Assembly (NCBI GenBank): GCA_903970615.1
Contig: CAJCJH010000062.1
Span: 1 to 39,431 of the forward strand
Source: Rhodospirillales bacterium
GTDB lineage: Bacteria > Pseudomonadota > Gammaproteobacteria > Nevskiales > Nevskiaceae
Direction of reading: 5' to 3'
Length of the DNA stretch: 39,431 bases
Positions within the stretch are counted from its first letter, which is position 1; every line of letters starts with the position of its first letter. A model generated the notes under the pieces. The model saw nothing but the letters and a program-made list of their open reading frames with translations. It searched no databases and was not told the origin of the DNA. Shown here piece by piece: positions 24,769-34,237 of this stretch. The translations under genes and the position numbers were made by a program.

Positions 24769-25568
24769 GTCCGCGCCGGATCAGCGGCATCGTGCTGCGC
24801 CAGCTGTACCTGATGCGCGGCAGCCCGACGCGCGTGCTGCCGACGTTCGCCTGGATTGCGATCGATATCGTGCTGTGGGGGTTCATCACGCGCTGGCTCA
24901 ATCAGGTGAGTCATGCGGGCATGGATTTCGTCCCCAGCCTGCTCGGCGCCGTGCTGCTATGGGATTTCTTTACGCGCGTGATGCAGGGCGTGACGACGGC
25001 ATTCTTCGAGGATTTGTGGTCGCGCAATTTCCTCAATGTGTTTGCAACACCGCTATCGATTTCGGAATACGTCAGCGGGCTGGTGATCATCAGCGTGATG
25101 ACCAGCAGCATTGGATTGCTGATTATGCTGGTGCTGGCGTCGAGTATTTTCGGGCTGTCGTTCCTGGCGTATGGCCTGCTGTTGCTGCCATTCCTGCTGG
25201 TGCTCTTCCTGTTCGGCATTGCGCTCGGCATTGTCGCCAGCGGCATCGTGCTGCGCTTCGGGCCGGCGTCCGAATGGCTGGTATGGCCGCTGCCGGCGCT
25301 GCTGTCGCCGTTTGCCGGCGTGTTTTATCCGCTCTCGACGTTACCTATGTGGATGCAATGGGTCGGCCATCTACTGCCGCCATCGTATGTGTTCACCGGC
25401 ATGCGCGCGATCGTCGCCGGGCAGGCGGTGGCGTGGTCCGATCTGGCGATCGGCATCGCGCTCGCTATCTTCGAGGTCGCCTTGTCCGGCTGGTTTTTCA
25501 GCCGCGTGTATCACCACGCCGTGAATAGCGGCTTGCTGGCGCGCTATAGCGCTGAAAGTGTTTCTTGA
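24765..25568 (+). CDS. ABC-2-type transporter permease
   Basis: Integral membrane subunit of 267 residues with about six hydrophobic segments, partner of the ATPase encoded immediately upstream. The family's C-terminal signature is present around LSPFAGVFYPLSTLPMWMQWVGHLLPPSYVFTGMRAI. The ATG at 24765 overlaps the ATPase stop (ATGA); an open frame extends much further upstream only as a shadow of the ATPase gene. It probably works as a homodimer with two ATPases as an exporter. Confidence 0.9.
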   Translation: MSPRRISGIVLRQLYLMRGSPTRVLPTFAWIAIDIVLWGFITRWLNQVSHAGMDFVPSLLGAVLLWDFFTRVMQGVTTAFFEDLWSRNFLNVFATPLSISEYVSGLVIISVMTSSIGLLIMLVLASSIFGLSFLAYGLLLLPFLLVLFLFGIALGIVASGIVLRFGPASEWLVWPLPALLSPFAGVFYPLSTLPMWMQWVGHLLPPSYVFTGMRAIVAGQAVAWSDLAIGIALAIFEVALSGWFFSRVYHHAVNSGLLARYSAESVS

Positions 25569-25624
25569 TTGAATTCGCTGACGGGCGCGAAGTGCGGTAG
25601 AAATCCAAAGCGTTCAGTGGCACA

Positions 25625-25825
25625 TCAAGCTTCAGGTTCAGGCTTCGACTCAGATTCGCGCCGTGACTGATCCAGCCGCCGCTGCGCGATTTCATCTTCC
25701 GCCGCTTCCCGATTTCGTTGCGCTTTGGTGCGCCCGAAACGCAGCCGGTTTTCCGCAGCCTTCTGTTCGGCATCTACGCGTGTTTTGCGTTTGCGCGCCT
25801 TGTTCAGGTTGATGATTTCCGCCAT
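25625..25825 (-). CDS. DUF4169-family small basic protein
   Basis: Protein of 66 residues beginning MAEIINLNKARKRKTR and continuing with AAENRLRFGRTKAQRNRE, AAEDEIAQRRLDQSRRE, which is the DUF4169 pattern. It is highly charged, mostly helical, and has no cysteine or membrane segment. Function is unknown; the family is known mainly from alphaproteobacteria. The start at 25825 is fixed by the family N terminus; the open frame continues upstream to 26071 but that part is not conserved. GGAAG lies upstream of the ATG. Confidence 0.8.
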   Translation of the reverse strand: MAEIINLNKARKRKTRVDAEQKAAENRLRFGRTKAQRNREAAEDEIAQRRLDQSRRESESKPEPEA

Positions 25826-26170
25826 GTTGCCGGCTTCCGAATCCGCTTCAAGTCGAGTTGCAGAATCGTAACCCTTGCGCGCTGGAGGATGCACAAAGCT
25901 CGCACTGTTTGCGTCCGTTATCGGCGTTTGATCTTCGCTGCACAGCGGTTTTTGCATCGCAGCAATCGGTTGCGTGCCCTCACAGGATTCGACGGCGACG
26001 AAAAAAGGGCATAGAGTACGTCCCGCATACGTTTCAAGCACGTTTCCTTGGTTTCGTTCCACCCGTGTCAAAGCGGCGTCACGTCATTCAGCGGCTACCT
26101 TCTTGATCGCTTGCAACACGCAAGGCATTTGCGCCTGCATTCAACTGTAATTTTGTAAGGAGAGTAGTAA
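25826..26170. other. Intergenic region, probable long leader of the cold-shock gene
   Basis: About 345 nt between the DUF4169 gene (minus) and the cold-shock gene (plus). No conserved reading frame was recognised. Its final part (TAAGGAGAGTAGTAA before the ATG) is the ribosome site. Cold-shock mRNAs often have structured leaders of 100-160 nt, which this could hold; I could not identify a cold box or a confident promoter by eye. Confidence 0.4.
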
Positions 26171-26386
26171 ATGGCTGATACATCGACTGGCACCGTGAAG
26201 TGGTTCAACGACGCGAAGGGCTTTGGCTTCATCACCCCTTCCGACGGCGGCGAAGATCTCTTCGCGCATTTCAAGGAAATCCAGGGCGGCACGGGCTTCA
26301 AGAGCCTGACGGAAGGACAGCGCGTTGAATACAAAGCCGCGCGCGGCCCGAAGGGCATGCAGGCGACTCAGATTCGCCCGCTGTAA
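26171..26386 (+). CDS. Cold-shock-domain protein (CspA family)
   Basis: Nucleic-acid-binding OB-fold protein of 71 residues that melts RNA structure, in the cold or constitutively. RNP1 is KGFGFI (16-21) and RNP2 is LFAHF (30-34), where most members have VFVHF. The conserved start [16 protein letters not shown] and a C-terminal [10 protein letters not shown] are typical. A strong Shine-Dalgarno (AAGGAG) sits 9 nt before the ATG, and an intrinsic terminator follows about 20 nt after the stop, so it is a single-gene unit. Confidence 0.96.
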   Translation: MADTSTGTVKWFNDAKGFGFITPSDGGEDLFAHFKEIQGGTGFKSLTEGQRVEYKAARGPKGMQATQIRPL

Positions 26387-26406
26387 TTCGAGACAACTGA
26401 CGTACA

Positions 26407-26437
26407 AAAAACCGCAGCTTCCGCTGCGGTTTTTTTT
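26407..26437 (+). terminator. Intrinsic terminator after the cold-shock gene
   Basis: ACCGCAGC (26411-26418) pairs with GCTGCGGT (26423-26430) around TTCC, and is followed by a run of eight T. The preceding A-run extends the stem and makes it usable on the minus strand too, where the MAPEG gene ends nearby. Confidence 0.92.
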
Positions 26438-26469
26438 GGCCTGCGATTCGCTCGCCGCTGGGCGGCCCG

Positions 26470-26862
26470 TTAAAAAAACAGCGCGCGCACGACGCTGATC
26501 AATCCGCCGAGCGTCAGCCCGACGATGGCGAGAAAGCCGATCAGGAATCCAGCGCTGCGCTTGGCTGGCGCGATCTGATAACCGATCGCATATGCCACGC
26601 GGCCAACCAGCCAGGCGGCACCCAGAATGCCAGCCCAGGTATCGCCGCGGTAAATTGCGAACACCCACAGCGCGGGCAGAAACATCAGCGTGCTTTCAAC
26701 CGTGTTCATCTGGATGCGCAGCGCGCGCTCCACAACCGGATGGCCGCTGGTAGCCGGAGGCGCAATCTTGTATTTACCGCGAGTGCGGCCGACATTGAAC
26801 ATCACGCCGAGTTGCAGCAGCACGGTCAGCAGGGTAATCAGCGCGGGCAGAGGATGCGGCAT
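26470..26862 (-). CDS. MAPEG-family membrane protein
   Basis: Inner-membrane protein of 130 residues with four hydrophobic segments. The MAPEG signature (RAxxNxxE) is present as ERALRIQMNTVESTLMFLPALW. Eukaryotic relatives are microsomal glutathione transferases and eicosanoid enzymes; bacterial members are mostly uncharacterised. The ATG at 26862 was chosen over 26901 because it starts directly on the first membrane segment (MPHPLPALITLL). It converges on the cold-shock gene, sharing the intergenic terminator. Confidence 0.88.
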   Translation of the reverse strand: MPHPLPALITLLTVLLQLGVMFNVGRTRGKYKIAPPATSGHPVVERALRIQMNTVESTLMFLPALWVFAIYRGDTWAGILGAAWLVGRVAYAIGYQIAPAKRSAGFLIGFLAIVGLTLGGLISVVRALFF

Positions 26863-27070
26863 TAGCAGTGTTCCTGAATGAGGGGACGGGCGGCTTTTCA
26901 AGCGGTCTATTATCGGTGGACAGTGCCGGCTACGCGAGCGCTTGCGTCGAATTCAACGCGGCCGGGAATATCGCCCGCAAGTCTCGCGGTATCGTCCGAA
27001 TCGAAGCCCAGGAAGCAAGTCGAGCGCGGTAATTGCGCTATCGTCAGGGCACACATTCGAGATCAGCCGC

Positions 27071-27463
27071 ATGAACAAGCCGCCGCTGGACCCTTCCGAT
27101 TCCAATTCCCGGTCCAGGCTGGACCGCATCGTCGCTGATACACGCCGCAAGGCCGACCAGCGCAGCCTCGGCTATCGAGAGCAGGCCTTGAAAATGTACC
27201 CCTGGATTTGCGGCCGTTGCATGCGCGAATTCACGCGCGCCAACCTTCAGGAATTAACCGTGCATCACCGCAACCACGACCACGATTACAACCCGGCCGA
27301 TGGCAGCAACTGGGAACTGCTCTGCGTCTATTGTCACGACAACGAACATTCGCGCCAGCTCGATGCGCGCTCGGGAAGCGATGGCGGCCGCAGCGAAAAT
27401 GCAGTCGCCACTGGTAACCCTTTCGCCGATCTGAAAGCGCAGATGGCGCGGAAAAAAATTTAG
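27071..27463 (+). CDS. YajD-family HNH nuclease-like protein
   Basis: Protein of 130 residues with one HNH domain. Two CxxC zinc pairs (CGRC and CVYC) flank the beta-beta-alpha metal core LTVHHRNHDHDYNPADGSNWELLCVYCHDNEH, in which the conserved His-His, Asn and final His are present. E. coli YajD has the same layout; its DNA or RNA target is not known. The ATG at 27071 gives the conserved N terminus; the frame is open further upstream without similarity to the family. No partner gene is adjacent. Confidence 0.87.
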   Translation: MNKPPLDPSDSNSRSRLDRIVADTRRKADQRSLGYREQALKMYPWICGRCMREFTRANLQELTVHHRNHDHDYNPADGSNWELLCVYCHDNEHSRQLDARSGSDGGRSENAVATGNPFADLKAQMARKKI

Positions 27464-27492
27464 CGCAGATAGCGCTTATCGTTCTACTAGCC

Positions 27493-28329
27493 TCATCGAC
27501 CGCCCGGCAGGTAGCGGAACCGTGCCATTTGCTGGCGATGATCCTTGACGATGCGTTCTATCTGCGCACTACTCAATACCCCGCGCCATTGATTCGCCCG
27601 GCCGACCCGAAAAAAACGCCGATCCTTGGCCGCCGCTTCGACGAATCCATCGCGTGTTTCGATGCTCGCCAGACTGCCGAAGCTCGAATGCCGGATCGCG
27701 CGGTCTATTCTCGCCGCATCCTTGTCGAGACCAACCAGGCGCGCGACTTTCATGAATGATTTGCCCGGCTTCAACAGCAGATCTTCGTAGCGCAAAACGA
27801 CAATGCGCTCGTTGACGTGGTCCGCCCAGCTGGCAACATGCTGCGACCAGGAACCGAGAATCTGGCTGACAAAAAGCGCATCGGTGGCGGTTGCAAGTTG
27901 TTCGGCGGCAAGCCGTTCGATCGCCTCGTCCAGCGAGAGGCTGAAATGGTGGCTCATGCTGATTGCCACATCCAGCGGGTTGCGGACCACATAAACCGCA
28001 CCGACCGATACCGAAGCGTTGTGCAGCGGATGACCGTCGAAGCTGCCCGATCGATTGTGCGTTTTTACAAAACGGGTGCCAGGTGCGGCGCGTGCGATCT
28101 CGGCGTGAACTCCCGTGCGCAACGCGCAGAGTTCCGCGACACTCATCAGCTGGTGCGAGCGGCCACCGAGCTTGCTGTAGCGTTCGGGCAGCGACTCGTC
28201 ATCACAATAGCGCGACAGCTCGTTAAGCGGCACCGGCTGATCACGGTTGGCGATCAGATTGGCCAGAAACGCACGAATCCAGGTGTTGCCTGATTTGGGA
28301 TACGACGCCAGCCACAGGATGTTGCTCAA
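27493..28329 (-). CDS. Sulfotransferase-domain protein
   Basis: PAPS-dependent sulfotransferase of 278 residues. The 5'-phosphosulfate loop is YPKSGNTW (residues 10-17) and the 3'-phosphate site is VVRNPLDVAISMSHH. A further family block is ERIVVLRYEDLLLKPG. The start is a TTG at 28329 with no strong Shine-Dalgarno, but the motif spacing needs a start close to here. The acceptor is unknown: bacterial enzymes of this type sulfate lipids, sugars or small molecules. It lies between the YajD-like gene and a DUF2058 gene with no obvious functional partner. Confidence 0.85.
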   Translation of the reverse strand: MSNILWLASYPKSGNTWIRAFLANLIANRDQPVPLNELSRYCDDESLPERYSKLGGRSHQLMSVAELCALRTGVHAEIARAAPGTRFVKTHNRSGSFDGHPLHNASVSVGAVYVVRNPLDVAISMSHHFSLSLDEAIERLAAEQLATATDALFVSQILGSWSQHVASWADHVNERIVVLRYEDLLLKPGKSFMKVARLVGLDKDAARIDRAIRHSSFGSLASIETRDGFVEAAAKDRRFFRVGRANQWRGVLSSAQIERIVKDHRQQMARFRYLPGGR

Positions 28330-28416
28330 GGGTCGTGCTGAGGATCAGGTCGAAGCGATATTCTAGCGTCCAAACTTATCACGGCTTTTATCCCCGCCGA
28401 TTCACATCCTGCAGAG

Positions 28417-28947
28417 CTACCACTTCAAATCATCCGGCACGACGAAATCCTTGTACGGATCATCCGGCGCGGGGCTTGATTCCGGCGCGGTGCTCAAGGC
28501 AACCACCGAACGCTCGTCGCGTTCGCGGATGCGTTCTGCGGCGGCTGCCGGCACCAGATCGTAACGGCCTTCATAGCGTGCGATGGCGAGTTCGCCAGCG
28601 ATCAGCCGCGCGCGCAGGCCGGCATCCACCGGAATGCGACGGACTTTTTTGCCGTCGATGAAATTGAAGTAATCGTGACCTTCGACTTTCGGCAGTTTGT
28701 GCTGCTCGATCAGGTTCTTCACCTGCACCATGCGCGCCTTGCGGCCCATGCTGAGCTCGCGCTGGCGATTCAACTCTGCATCGCGCGCGGCTTTTTCCGC
28801 ACGCACTTTTTCGGCCGCTGCCTTCTGTTCGGCAATCTGGCGCGCGCGATCCTTGTTCTGCTGGCGCTGTTCCTTGCCGCTCTTTTCCGGCAGCTTCTCC
28901 TTGACCAGACCCGCGGCCATCAATTGATCGCGTAAAGACAGGCTCAT
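28417..28947 (-). CDS. DUF2058 family protein
   Basis: Protein of 176 residues beginning MSLSLRDQLMAAGLVKEK, the DUF2058 start. The first 100 residues are strongly charged and probably coiled-coil (KSGKEQRQQNKDRARQIAEQKAAAEKVRAEKAARDAEL), followed by a compact C-terminal part with YFNFIDGKKVRRIPV. The family is widespread in gammaproteobacteria; function unknown, with nucleoid or RNA association suggested only by charge. The ATG at 28947 is preferred over 28980 on family grounds. Confidence 0.88.
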   Translation of the reverse strand: MSLSLRDQLMAAGLVKEKLPEKSGKEQRQQNKDRARQIAEQKAAAEKVRAEKAARDAELNRQRELSMGRKARMVQVKNLIEQHKLPKVEGHDYFNFIDGKKVRRIPVDAGLRARLIAGELAIARYEGRYDLVPAAAAERIRERDERSVVALSTAPESSPAPDDPYKDFVVPDDLKW

Positions 28948-29074
28948 GAATCGAAACTCGTTGATCGACGTGAATGACATAGTTTAAGCAAGCTGGGATT
29001 TTGTCGCGGGCAAGCAATGCAGTTCGATCGCGCGAATCGCGCAAGCATTCGTTGCCAAGCCAGGCGTCGCGCGA

Positions 29075-31084
29075 TCAAGCCCGCCCGAGCAATTGCTCCA
29101 CGATCCCCGGATTTTCCAGCGTCGAAATATCCTGCGTGATCGCTTCGCCCTTGGCGACGGAGCGCAGCAATCGCCGCATGATCTTGCCGCTGCGCGTTTT
29201 CGGCAGCTGATCGGTGAAGCGAATTTCGTCCGGCTTGGCGATCGGCCCCATGCTTTTGGAAACGAACTCGCGCAGCTCGCGCGACAGCTTCACAGCGTCG
29301 TCGTCGACCGGCCGTTCGCCCTTGCAGATGACGAATGCGACGATGCCCTCGCCCTTGATCTCGTGCGGCCGGCCGACCACCGCGGCTTCGGCCACGCGCG
29401 GATGCGCTACCAGCGCGCTCTCGACTTCGGCGGTGCCAAGCCGGTGGCCAGCGACTTTCAGCACGTCGTCCATGCGGCCGAGAATCCAGTAATAGCCATC
29501 CTTATCGCGGTGCGCAGAATCGCCGGCGACATACAGAAACGGTTTATTTTCGCGCCGCGCCGCGAGCGGGTCGCCGAACTGCGACCAGTACGTGCTGAGA
29601 TAGCGCTCGTTATCGTCATAAACCGTGCGCAGCATCGATGGCCACGGCTTGGTGATGACCAGATAGCCGCCGGCATCGTTGCCTTCGATGATATTGCCGG
29701 CTTCATCGACGATCTCGGCAAAAATGCCGGGCAGCGGCTGCGTGCAGGAACCGGGTTTGGTTGCGGTGGCGCCCGGCAGTGGGCTCATCAAAATAGCGCC
29801 GGTTTCGGTTTGCCACCAGGTATCGACGATCGGCAATTTTTCATGGCCGATGACGCGGTGGTACCACATCCAGGCTTCCGGATTGATCGGCTCGCCGACG
29901 CTGCCGAGCAGGCGCAGTCTGGAAAGATCGTAGCGTGCCGGAATCTGCTCGCCCATTTTCGCCAGCGCACGGATCGCCGTCGGCGCGGTATAGAAAATGG
30001 TGACGCCGTGATCCTGGCAAATCTTCCAGAAGCGTCCGGCGTCCGGCGTCATCGGGCCGCCTTCGTACATCACGATGGTCGCGCCGTTGCTCAAGGGTCC
30101 ATAAGCGACATAGGTATGACCGGTCACCCAGCCGACATCCGCCGTACACCAGAACACGTCTGAATCGTGCAGATCGAAAATCCACTTGCTGGTGATGTGC
30201 GCACCGAGCAGGTATCCGCCGCTGGAATGCTGGATGCCTTTCGGTTTGCCGGTCGATCCCGAGGTATACAGCAGGAACAGCGGATGCTCGGCGTTCACCC
30301 ATTCCGGCTCGCATTCGGCGCTCGTATTTGCGGTAATTTCATGCCACCAGACATCGCGCCCGGCCGTCCATTCCACCGGCTTGCCGGTGCGCCGGTAAAC
30401 CACTACTTTGGCCACCGATTGGCAGCCGCTGGCGAGCGCTTCATCCACTGCTTTCTTCAATTCGACCACGTGGCCGCCGCGCGTGCCGCCGTCTGCCGTG
30501 ATGACGGCCTTTGCGTTTGCGCCCTCGATGCGGTCGCGCAGGCTCTGCGCGGAGAAGCCGCCGAACACCACGGAGTGCGTCGCGCCAATGCGTGCGCAGG
30601 CCTGCATGGCGATCACTGCCTGCGGGGCCATCGGCAGATAGATCACCACGCGGTCGCCTTTCGCAACACCGAGCGCCTTCAGTGCGTTGGCGAGCTTGCA
30701 GACTTCGTCATGCAATTGCTGGAACGTGTAGGTGCTGACATCGCCCGGCTCGCCTTCGGAAATGATCGCCAGCTTGTCCGCATGCGTCTTCAAATGGCGA
30801 TCGATGCAGTTGTACGAAACATTCAGCGCGCCATCGGTGAACCAGCGGTAATTCGGTGCCTCCGCATCATCCAGCGCAATGCTGAACGGCTGCTGCCAGT
30901 CCAGTTCTTCGTGCGCCAACCGCGCCCAGAACGCGACATGATCGGCCGCCGCTTCATCGCGCAGTTCGCTCAGCTTGCGCGCGTCGATCCGCGCCTTGGC
31001 GGCGAAATCTGCATGTGGCGGAAACAGCCGCGTTTCCGTCAAGCTGGATCGAATGTTTTCCTGCAGGCTCTCGGGCTTGTTCAC
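29075..31084 (-). CDS. acs: Acetyl-CoA synthetase
   Basis: AMP-forming ligase of 669 residues that converts acetate, ATP and CoA to acetyl-CoA; E. coli Acs has 652. Motifs are [13 protein letters not shown] (phosphate loop), [19 protein letters not shown] (adenylation), [33 protein letters not shown], and [14 protein letters not shown] with the catalytic Lys that is acetylated in known Acs enzymes. The start is GTG with AGGAG 6 nt upstream. It lies 206 nt downstream of an MHS-family transporter gene on the same strand, with a terminator between them, so the genes are separate units that may act together. Confidence 0.95.
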   Translation of the reverse strand: MNKPESLQENIRSSLTETRLFPPHADFAAKARIDARKLSELRDEAAADHVAFWARLAHEELDWQQPFSIALDDAEAPNYRWFTDGALNVSYNCIDRHLKTHADKLAIISEGEPGDVSTYTFQQLHDEVCKLANALKALGVAKGDRVVIYLPMAPQAVIAMQACARIGATHSVVFGGFSAQSLRDRIEGANAKAVITADGGTRGGHVVELKKAVDEALASGCQSVAKVVVYRRTGKPVEWTAGRDVWWHEITANTSAECEPEWVNAEHPLFLLYTSGSTGKPKGIQHSSGGYLLGAHITSKWIFDLHDSDVFWCTADVGWVTGHTYVAYGPLSNGATIVMYEGGPMTPDAGRFWKICQDHGVTIFYTAPTAIRALAKMGEQIPARYDLSRLRLLGSVGEPINPEAWMWYHRVIGHEKLPIVDTWWQTETGAILMSPLPGATATKPGSCTQPLPGIFAEIVDEAGNIIEGNDAGGYLVITKPWPSMLRTVYDDNERYLSTYWSQFGDPLAARRENKPFLYVAGDSAHRDKDGYYWILGRMDDVLKVAGHRLGTAEVESALVAHPRVAEAAVVGRPHEIKGEGIVAFVICKGERPVDDDAVKLSRELREFVSKSMGPIAKPDEIRFTDQLPKTRSGKIMRRLLRSVAKGEAITQDISTLENPGIVEQLLGRA

Positions 31085-31232
31085 AGATTTCTCCTCTCGA
31101 TATTGCTCTAGCTACTGCTCATCTTGATCCATCATAGGCGAGTCGGCCGAACGGCCAGGAAAGCCCGCTCGAACTTTTGATTGCGCTAGCGCGGGTTCGT
31201 TGCGCGTTCGCCCACTCTGAATCGATCCAGCC

Positions 31233-31269
31233 AAAAAGCGGCCCGCATCCGGCGAGGACGCGGGCCGCT
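31233..31269 (-). terminator. Intrinsic terminator after the MHS transporter gene
   Basis: AGCGGCCCGC (31237-31246) pairs perfectly with GCGGGCCGCT (31260-31269). On the minus strand the stem is followed by a T-run (complement of A-run 31233-31237), just downstream of the transporter stop. Confidence 0.85.
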
Positions 31270-31290
31270 CGGTGTTGAAGCCGACCGCGT

Positions 31291-32955
31291 TCAATCCGAT
31301 AAGGAAACGCCCTTGGTTTCGCGCAGGAAGAACGTGCCGATCACTAGCGTCATCACCGCAACGATAATCGGATACCAGAGGCCGTAATAAATATCGCCGT
31401 GTGAAGCCACCAGCGCGAACGCGATCGTCGGCACGAAGCCGCCAAACCAGCCGTTGCCGATGTGGTACGGCAGGCTCATCGAGGTATAGCGAATCCGCGT
31501 AGGGAACAGTTCCACCAGCCAGGCCGCGATCGGGCCGTAAACCATCGTCACATAGATTACCAGCAACGCCAGCAGCACGATCAGCATGGGTTTGTTGACC
31601 AAGGCCGGATCGGCTTTTTTCGGATATCCCGCCGCAGTGATCGCATCGCCGGCCGCCTTTGCGAACGCCGCCGCCTGCGTCTTGAATTCGGCTTTTTCGA
31701 GCGCTGTACCTTCAAAGGATGCGATCGTCTTGTCGCCGATTTTCACCTGCGCTACCGCGCCCACTGCGGCCGCTTCATTCGCGTAAGGCACGCCATTTTT
31801 GGCGAAGAAACTCTTGGCGATATCGCAGGAACTGGTGAAGACTTTCTTGCCGACCGGATCGAACTGCGTGCTGCATTGCGCCGGGTCTGCGATCACGACG
31901 ACGGGCGAAGTTTGCGCAGCGTTTTCGAGTGCGGGATTGCCGAAGTGCGTGAGCGCGTGAAAGATCGGAAAGTAAGTGACGGCTGCGATCAAACAACCGG
32001 CCATGATCACTGGCTTGCGGCCGATGCGATCCGAAAGCCAGCCGAACAATACGAAAAATGGTGTGCCAATCAACAGGCCGCCGGCCATCAAAAGGTTCGC
32101 CGTCACCGGCTCGATCTTCAAGGTCTGGCCGAGAAAAAACAGCGCGTAAAACTGGCCCGTGTACCAGACCACGCCTTCGCCGGCGGTGGCGCCGAGCAGC
32201 GCGAGAATCACCACTTTCAAATTCTTCCATTGACCGAAGGATTCACGCAGCGGCGCTTTTGACGTCTTGCCTTCCGCCTTCATCTGCTGGAATACCGGCG
32301 ACTCGGCGAGTTGCAGGCGGATGTAAACCGAAGTCGCCAGCAGCAGCGACGACACCAGGAACGGAATGCGCCAACCCCACTTGTCGAAATCCTCGCCGAG
32401 GCTCAGGCGGCAAGCCAGAATCACCAGCAGCGACAGGAACAAGCCGCCGGTCGCCGTCACCTGGATGAAGCCGGTGGCGAAGCCGCGATTGTCGTTGCGC
32501 GAATGCTCGGCGACATACGTTGCCGCACCGCCATATTCACCACCAAGCGCCAGACCTTGCAGCAGACGCAGGCTGATCAGCAGGATCGGTGCGGCCACGC
32601 CGATGCTCGCGTAACTCGGCAGCACGCCAACCAGAAACGTCGACAAGCCCATGATGACGATGGTGATCAGGAACGTATGCTTGCGCCCCACGCGATCGCC
32701 GAGCCGGCCAAACACCAGCGCGCCGAACGGCCGCACCGCAAAGCCCGCCGCGAACGCCAGCAGCGCGAAAATGAAGCCGCTGGTGTCGTTGAGTCCGGAG
32801 AAAAACTGCTTGGCGATGATCGCCGCCAGCGAGCCGTACAAGTAGAAGTCGTACCACTCGAAAACGGTGCCGAGCGACGAGGCGAAAATCACGCGGCGCA
32901 AAGCCGCGGGGCTGATCGCCTGCCCGGCGGACGCGGAAGCATTCGGCATGTTCAT
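31291..32955 (-). CDS. MHS-type major facilitator with a long internal insertion
   Basis: Metabolite:proton symporter-like protein of 554 residues, larger than typical members (about 430-460). The MHS signature is intact: SSLGTVFEWYDFYLYGSLA, then RPFGALVFGRLGDRVGRKHTF, LRLLQGLALGGEYGGAATYVAEH and the C-terminal LVELFPTRIRYTSMSLPYHIGN. Between the fourth and fifth pairs of helices (residues about 331-450) is a soluble, Ala/Lys-rich insert with two cysteines (DPAQCSTQ and SSCDIAK), likely exposed outside. Substrate is unknown; the acs gene downstream makes a carboxylate plausible. ATG at 32955 has AGGAGGAG 6-8 nt upstream; a TTG one codon earlier is less likely. Confidence 0.92.
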   Translation of the reverse strand: MNMPNASASAGQAISPAALRRVIFASSLGTVFEWYDFYLYGSLAAIIAKQFFSGLNDTSGFIFALLAFAAGFAVRPFGALVFGRLGDRVGRKHTFLITIVIMGLSTFLVGVLPSYASIGVAAPILLISLRLLQGLALGGEYGGAATYVAEHSRNDNRGFATGFIQVTATGGLFLSLLVILACRLSLGEDFDKWGWRIPFLVSSLLLATSVYIRLQLAESPVFQQMKAEGKTSKAPLRESFGQWKNLKVVILALLGATAGEGVVWYTGQFYALFFLGQTLKIEPVTANLLMAGGLLIGTPFFVLFGWLSDRIGRKPVIMAGCLIAAVTYFPIFHALTHFGNPALENAAQTSPVVVIADPAQCSTQFDPVGKKVFTSSCDIAKSFFAKNGVPYANEAAAVGAVAQVKIGDKTIASFEGTALEKAEFKTQAAAFAKAAGDAITAAGYPKKADPALVNKPMLIVLLALLVIYVTMVYGPIAAWLVELFPTRIRYTSMSLPYHIGNGWFGGFVPTIAFALVASHGDIYYGLWYPIIVAVMTLVIGTFFLRETKGVSLSD

Positions 32956-33129
32956 CAACGCTCCTCCTGATATTTTTTGGTTTGAATCTTCTTTTTCGAT
33001 GCAGCCGCTTTAGCTTAGCGCCGTGGCACGTTTCGCAGGTTACAAGCCGCGGGTTCGCCGGCGAAGTGCTGACTCACGGTACTTTCGCGCTGCTCGAACG
33101 GCGATGCGGGCGGCTGCGATAATGTGCAA

Positions 33130-34116
33130 ATGCACTATCGCCACAGTTATCACGCGGGCAATTTCGCCGATGTATTCAAACACGCCGCACTTTGCGGTCT
33201 GCTCCAAAGTTTGAGCCGCAAGGACAGCGCCTGGTGTTTTGTCGACACGCATGCCGGTGCTGGAAGTTACGATCTCGGCGGCGAAAACGCGGCCGCCACC
33301 GCCGAATGGCGCAACGGCATCGCACGGCTGATGAATCCCGCCGAAGCCACGTTGAGCGACGCTGCATCCACGATGGCAACACCGGCAATGCTGGCGCGTT
33401 ATCTCGCCGCTGTGCGCGACTTTGCCGGCGGCGAACGCCAGGCGGATCGCGGCGCTGATACCGGCGCTGATACAGGGCACTATCCCGGCTCGCCCGCGCT
33501 TGCGGCGATGCTGGCGCGTCCGCAGGATCGGCTGCTGTTATGCGAGCGCGTGCCGGAAGTGGCGGATGCGCTGCGGCAAACAATTGGCCGCCGAGCGATC
33601 GTGCATGTGCGCGATGGCTATGAAGCGGCGTCCCTGCTGCCGCCCGCCGAAAAGCGTGGCTTGGTGTTGATCGATCCGCCATTCGAGCGCACCGATGAAT
33701 TCGATGCGATTGCGGATTTCATCATCACCGCCGCGCAGCGATTTTCCGGCGGCATTTATGCGGCCTGGTATCCGCTCAAGAACGCGCATGTCGCCAATCA
33801 ATTGCGCCGCCGCGTGGCGCGCGAAACCGGCAAGCCGGTGCTCGATCTGCGGCTCGATGTGGGCGTTGCCAATCAGGCACCTAACCGCGATGCCGAACCC
33901 GCCGCGCCCTCGCGCGCCACCGGCCCGCGCGTGGCGATTTTCTCGCCGCGCAAGGCGCAGGCGATCGTGAAAGTGCGGATGCACGCCTGCGGCTTGTTGA
34001 TCGTCAACCCGCCGTTCGGCTTTGAAACGCAAGCGCGCGAGCTGCTCGCCTATCTAGTGCCGCGTCTGGCGCAAGGCGCACGGACAAACTGGCAAGTGGA
34101 ACCGATCGGGGCATGA
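33130..34116 (+). CDS. rlmJ: 23S rRNA (adenine2030-N6)-methyltransferase
   Basis: Methyltransferase of 328 residues. The conserved start HYRHSYHAGNFADVFKHAAL, SAM-binding VDTHAGAGSYDL and catalytic IDPPFE (DPPF motif for N6-adenine methylation) identify RlmJ; the family is largely gammaproteobacterial. E. coli RlmJ has 280 residues; the extra length here includes a Gly/Asp-rich linker (ADRGADTGADTGHYPG) and a Pro/Ala-rich segment (NRDAEPAAPSRATGPR). The ATG at 33130 is preferred to the GTG at 33124 because it gives the family start. It is alone on the plus strand, divergent from the transporter. Confidence 0.9.
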   Translation: MHYRHSYHAGNFADVFKHAALCGLLQSLSRKDSAWCFVDTHAGAGSYDLGGENAAATAEWRNGIARLMNPAEATLSDAASTMATPAMLARYLAAVRDFAGGERQADRGADTGADTGHYPGSPALAAMLARPQDRLLLCERVPEVADALRQTIGRRAIVHVRDGYEAASLLPPAEKRGLVLIDPPFERTDEFDAIADFIITAAQRFSGGIYAAWYPLKNAHVANQLRRRVARETGKPVLDLRLDVGVANQAPNRDAEPAAPSRATGPRVAIFSPRKAQAIVKVRMHACGLLIVNPPFGFETQARELLAYLVPRLAQGARTNWQVEPIGA

Positions 34117-34237
34117 ACGCGAATAGTGGCGAATGCGCGGGAACATCTGCGATCGTGCCGTCGTCAACAATCACAGCGCCAATGCAAACGCAGCGGTGTA
34201 ATCATCGGCATCAATCCACATCTTTCAGGAAGCCGCA

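Noticed and set aside
28948-29074. Possible hairpin between acs and the DUF2058 gene
   Set aside because: Pairing (GCAATGC with GCATT...TTGC) is broken and there is no T-run, so it is not reported as a terminator.
29093-31111. Two long plus-strand open frames (356 and 314 codons) over acs
   Set aside because: Both are antisense to a canonical acetyl-CoA synthetase and carry no motif or ribosome site.
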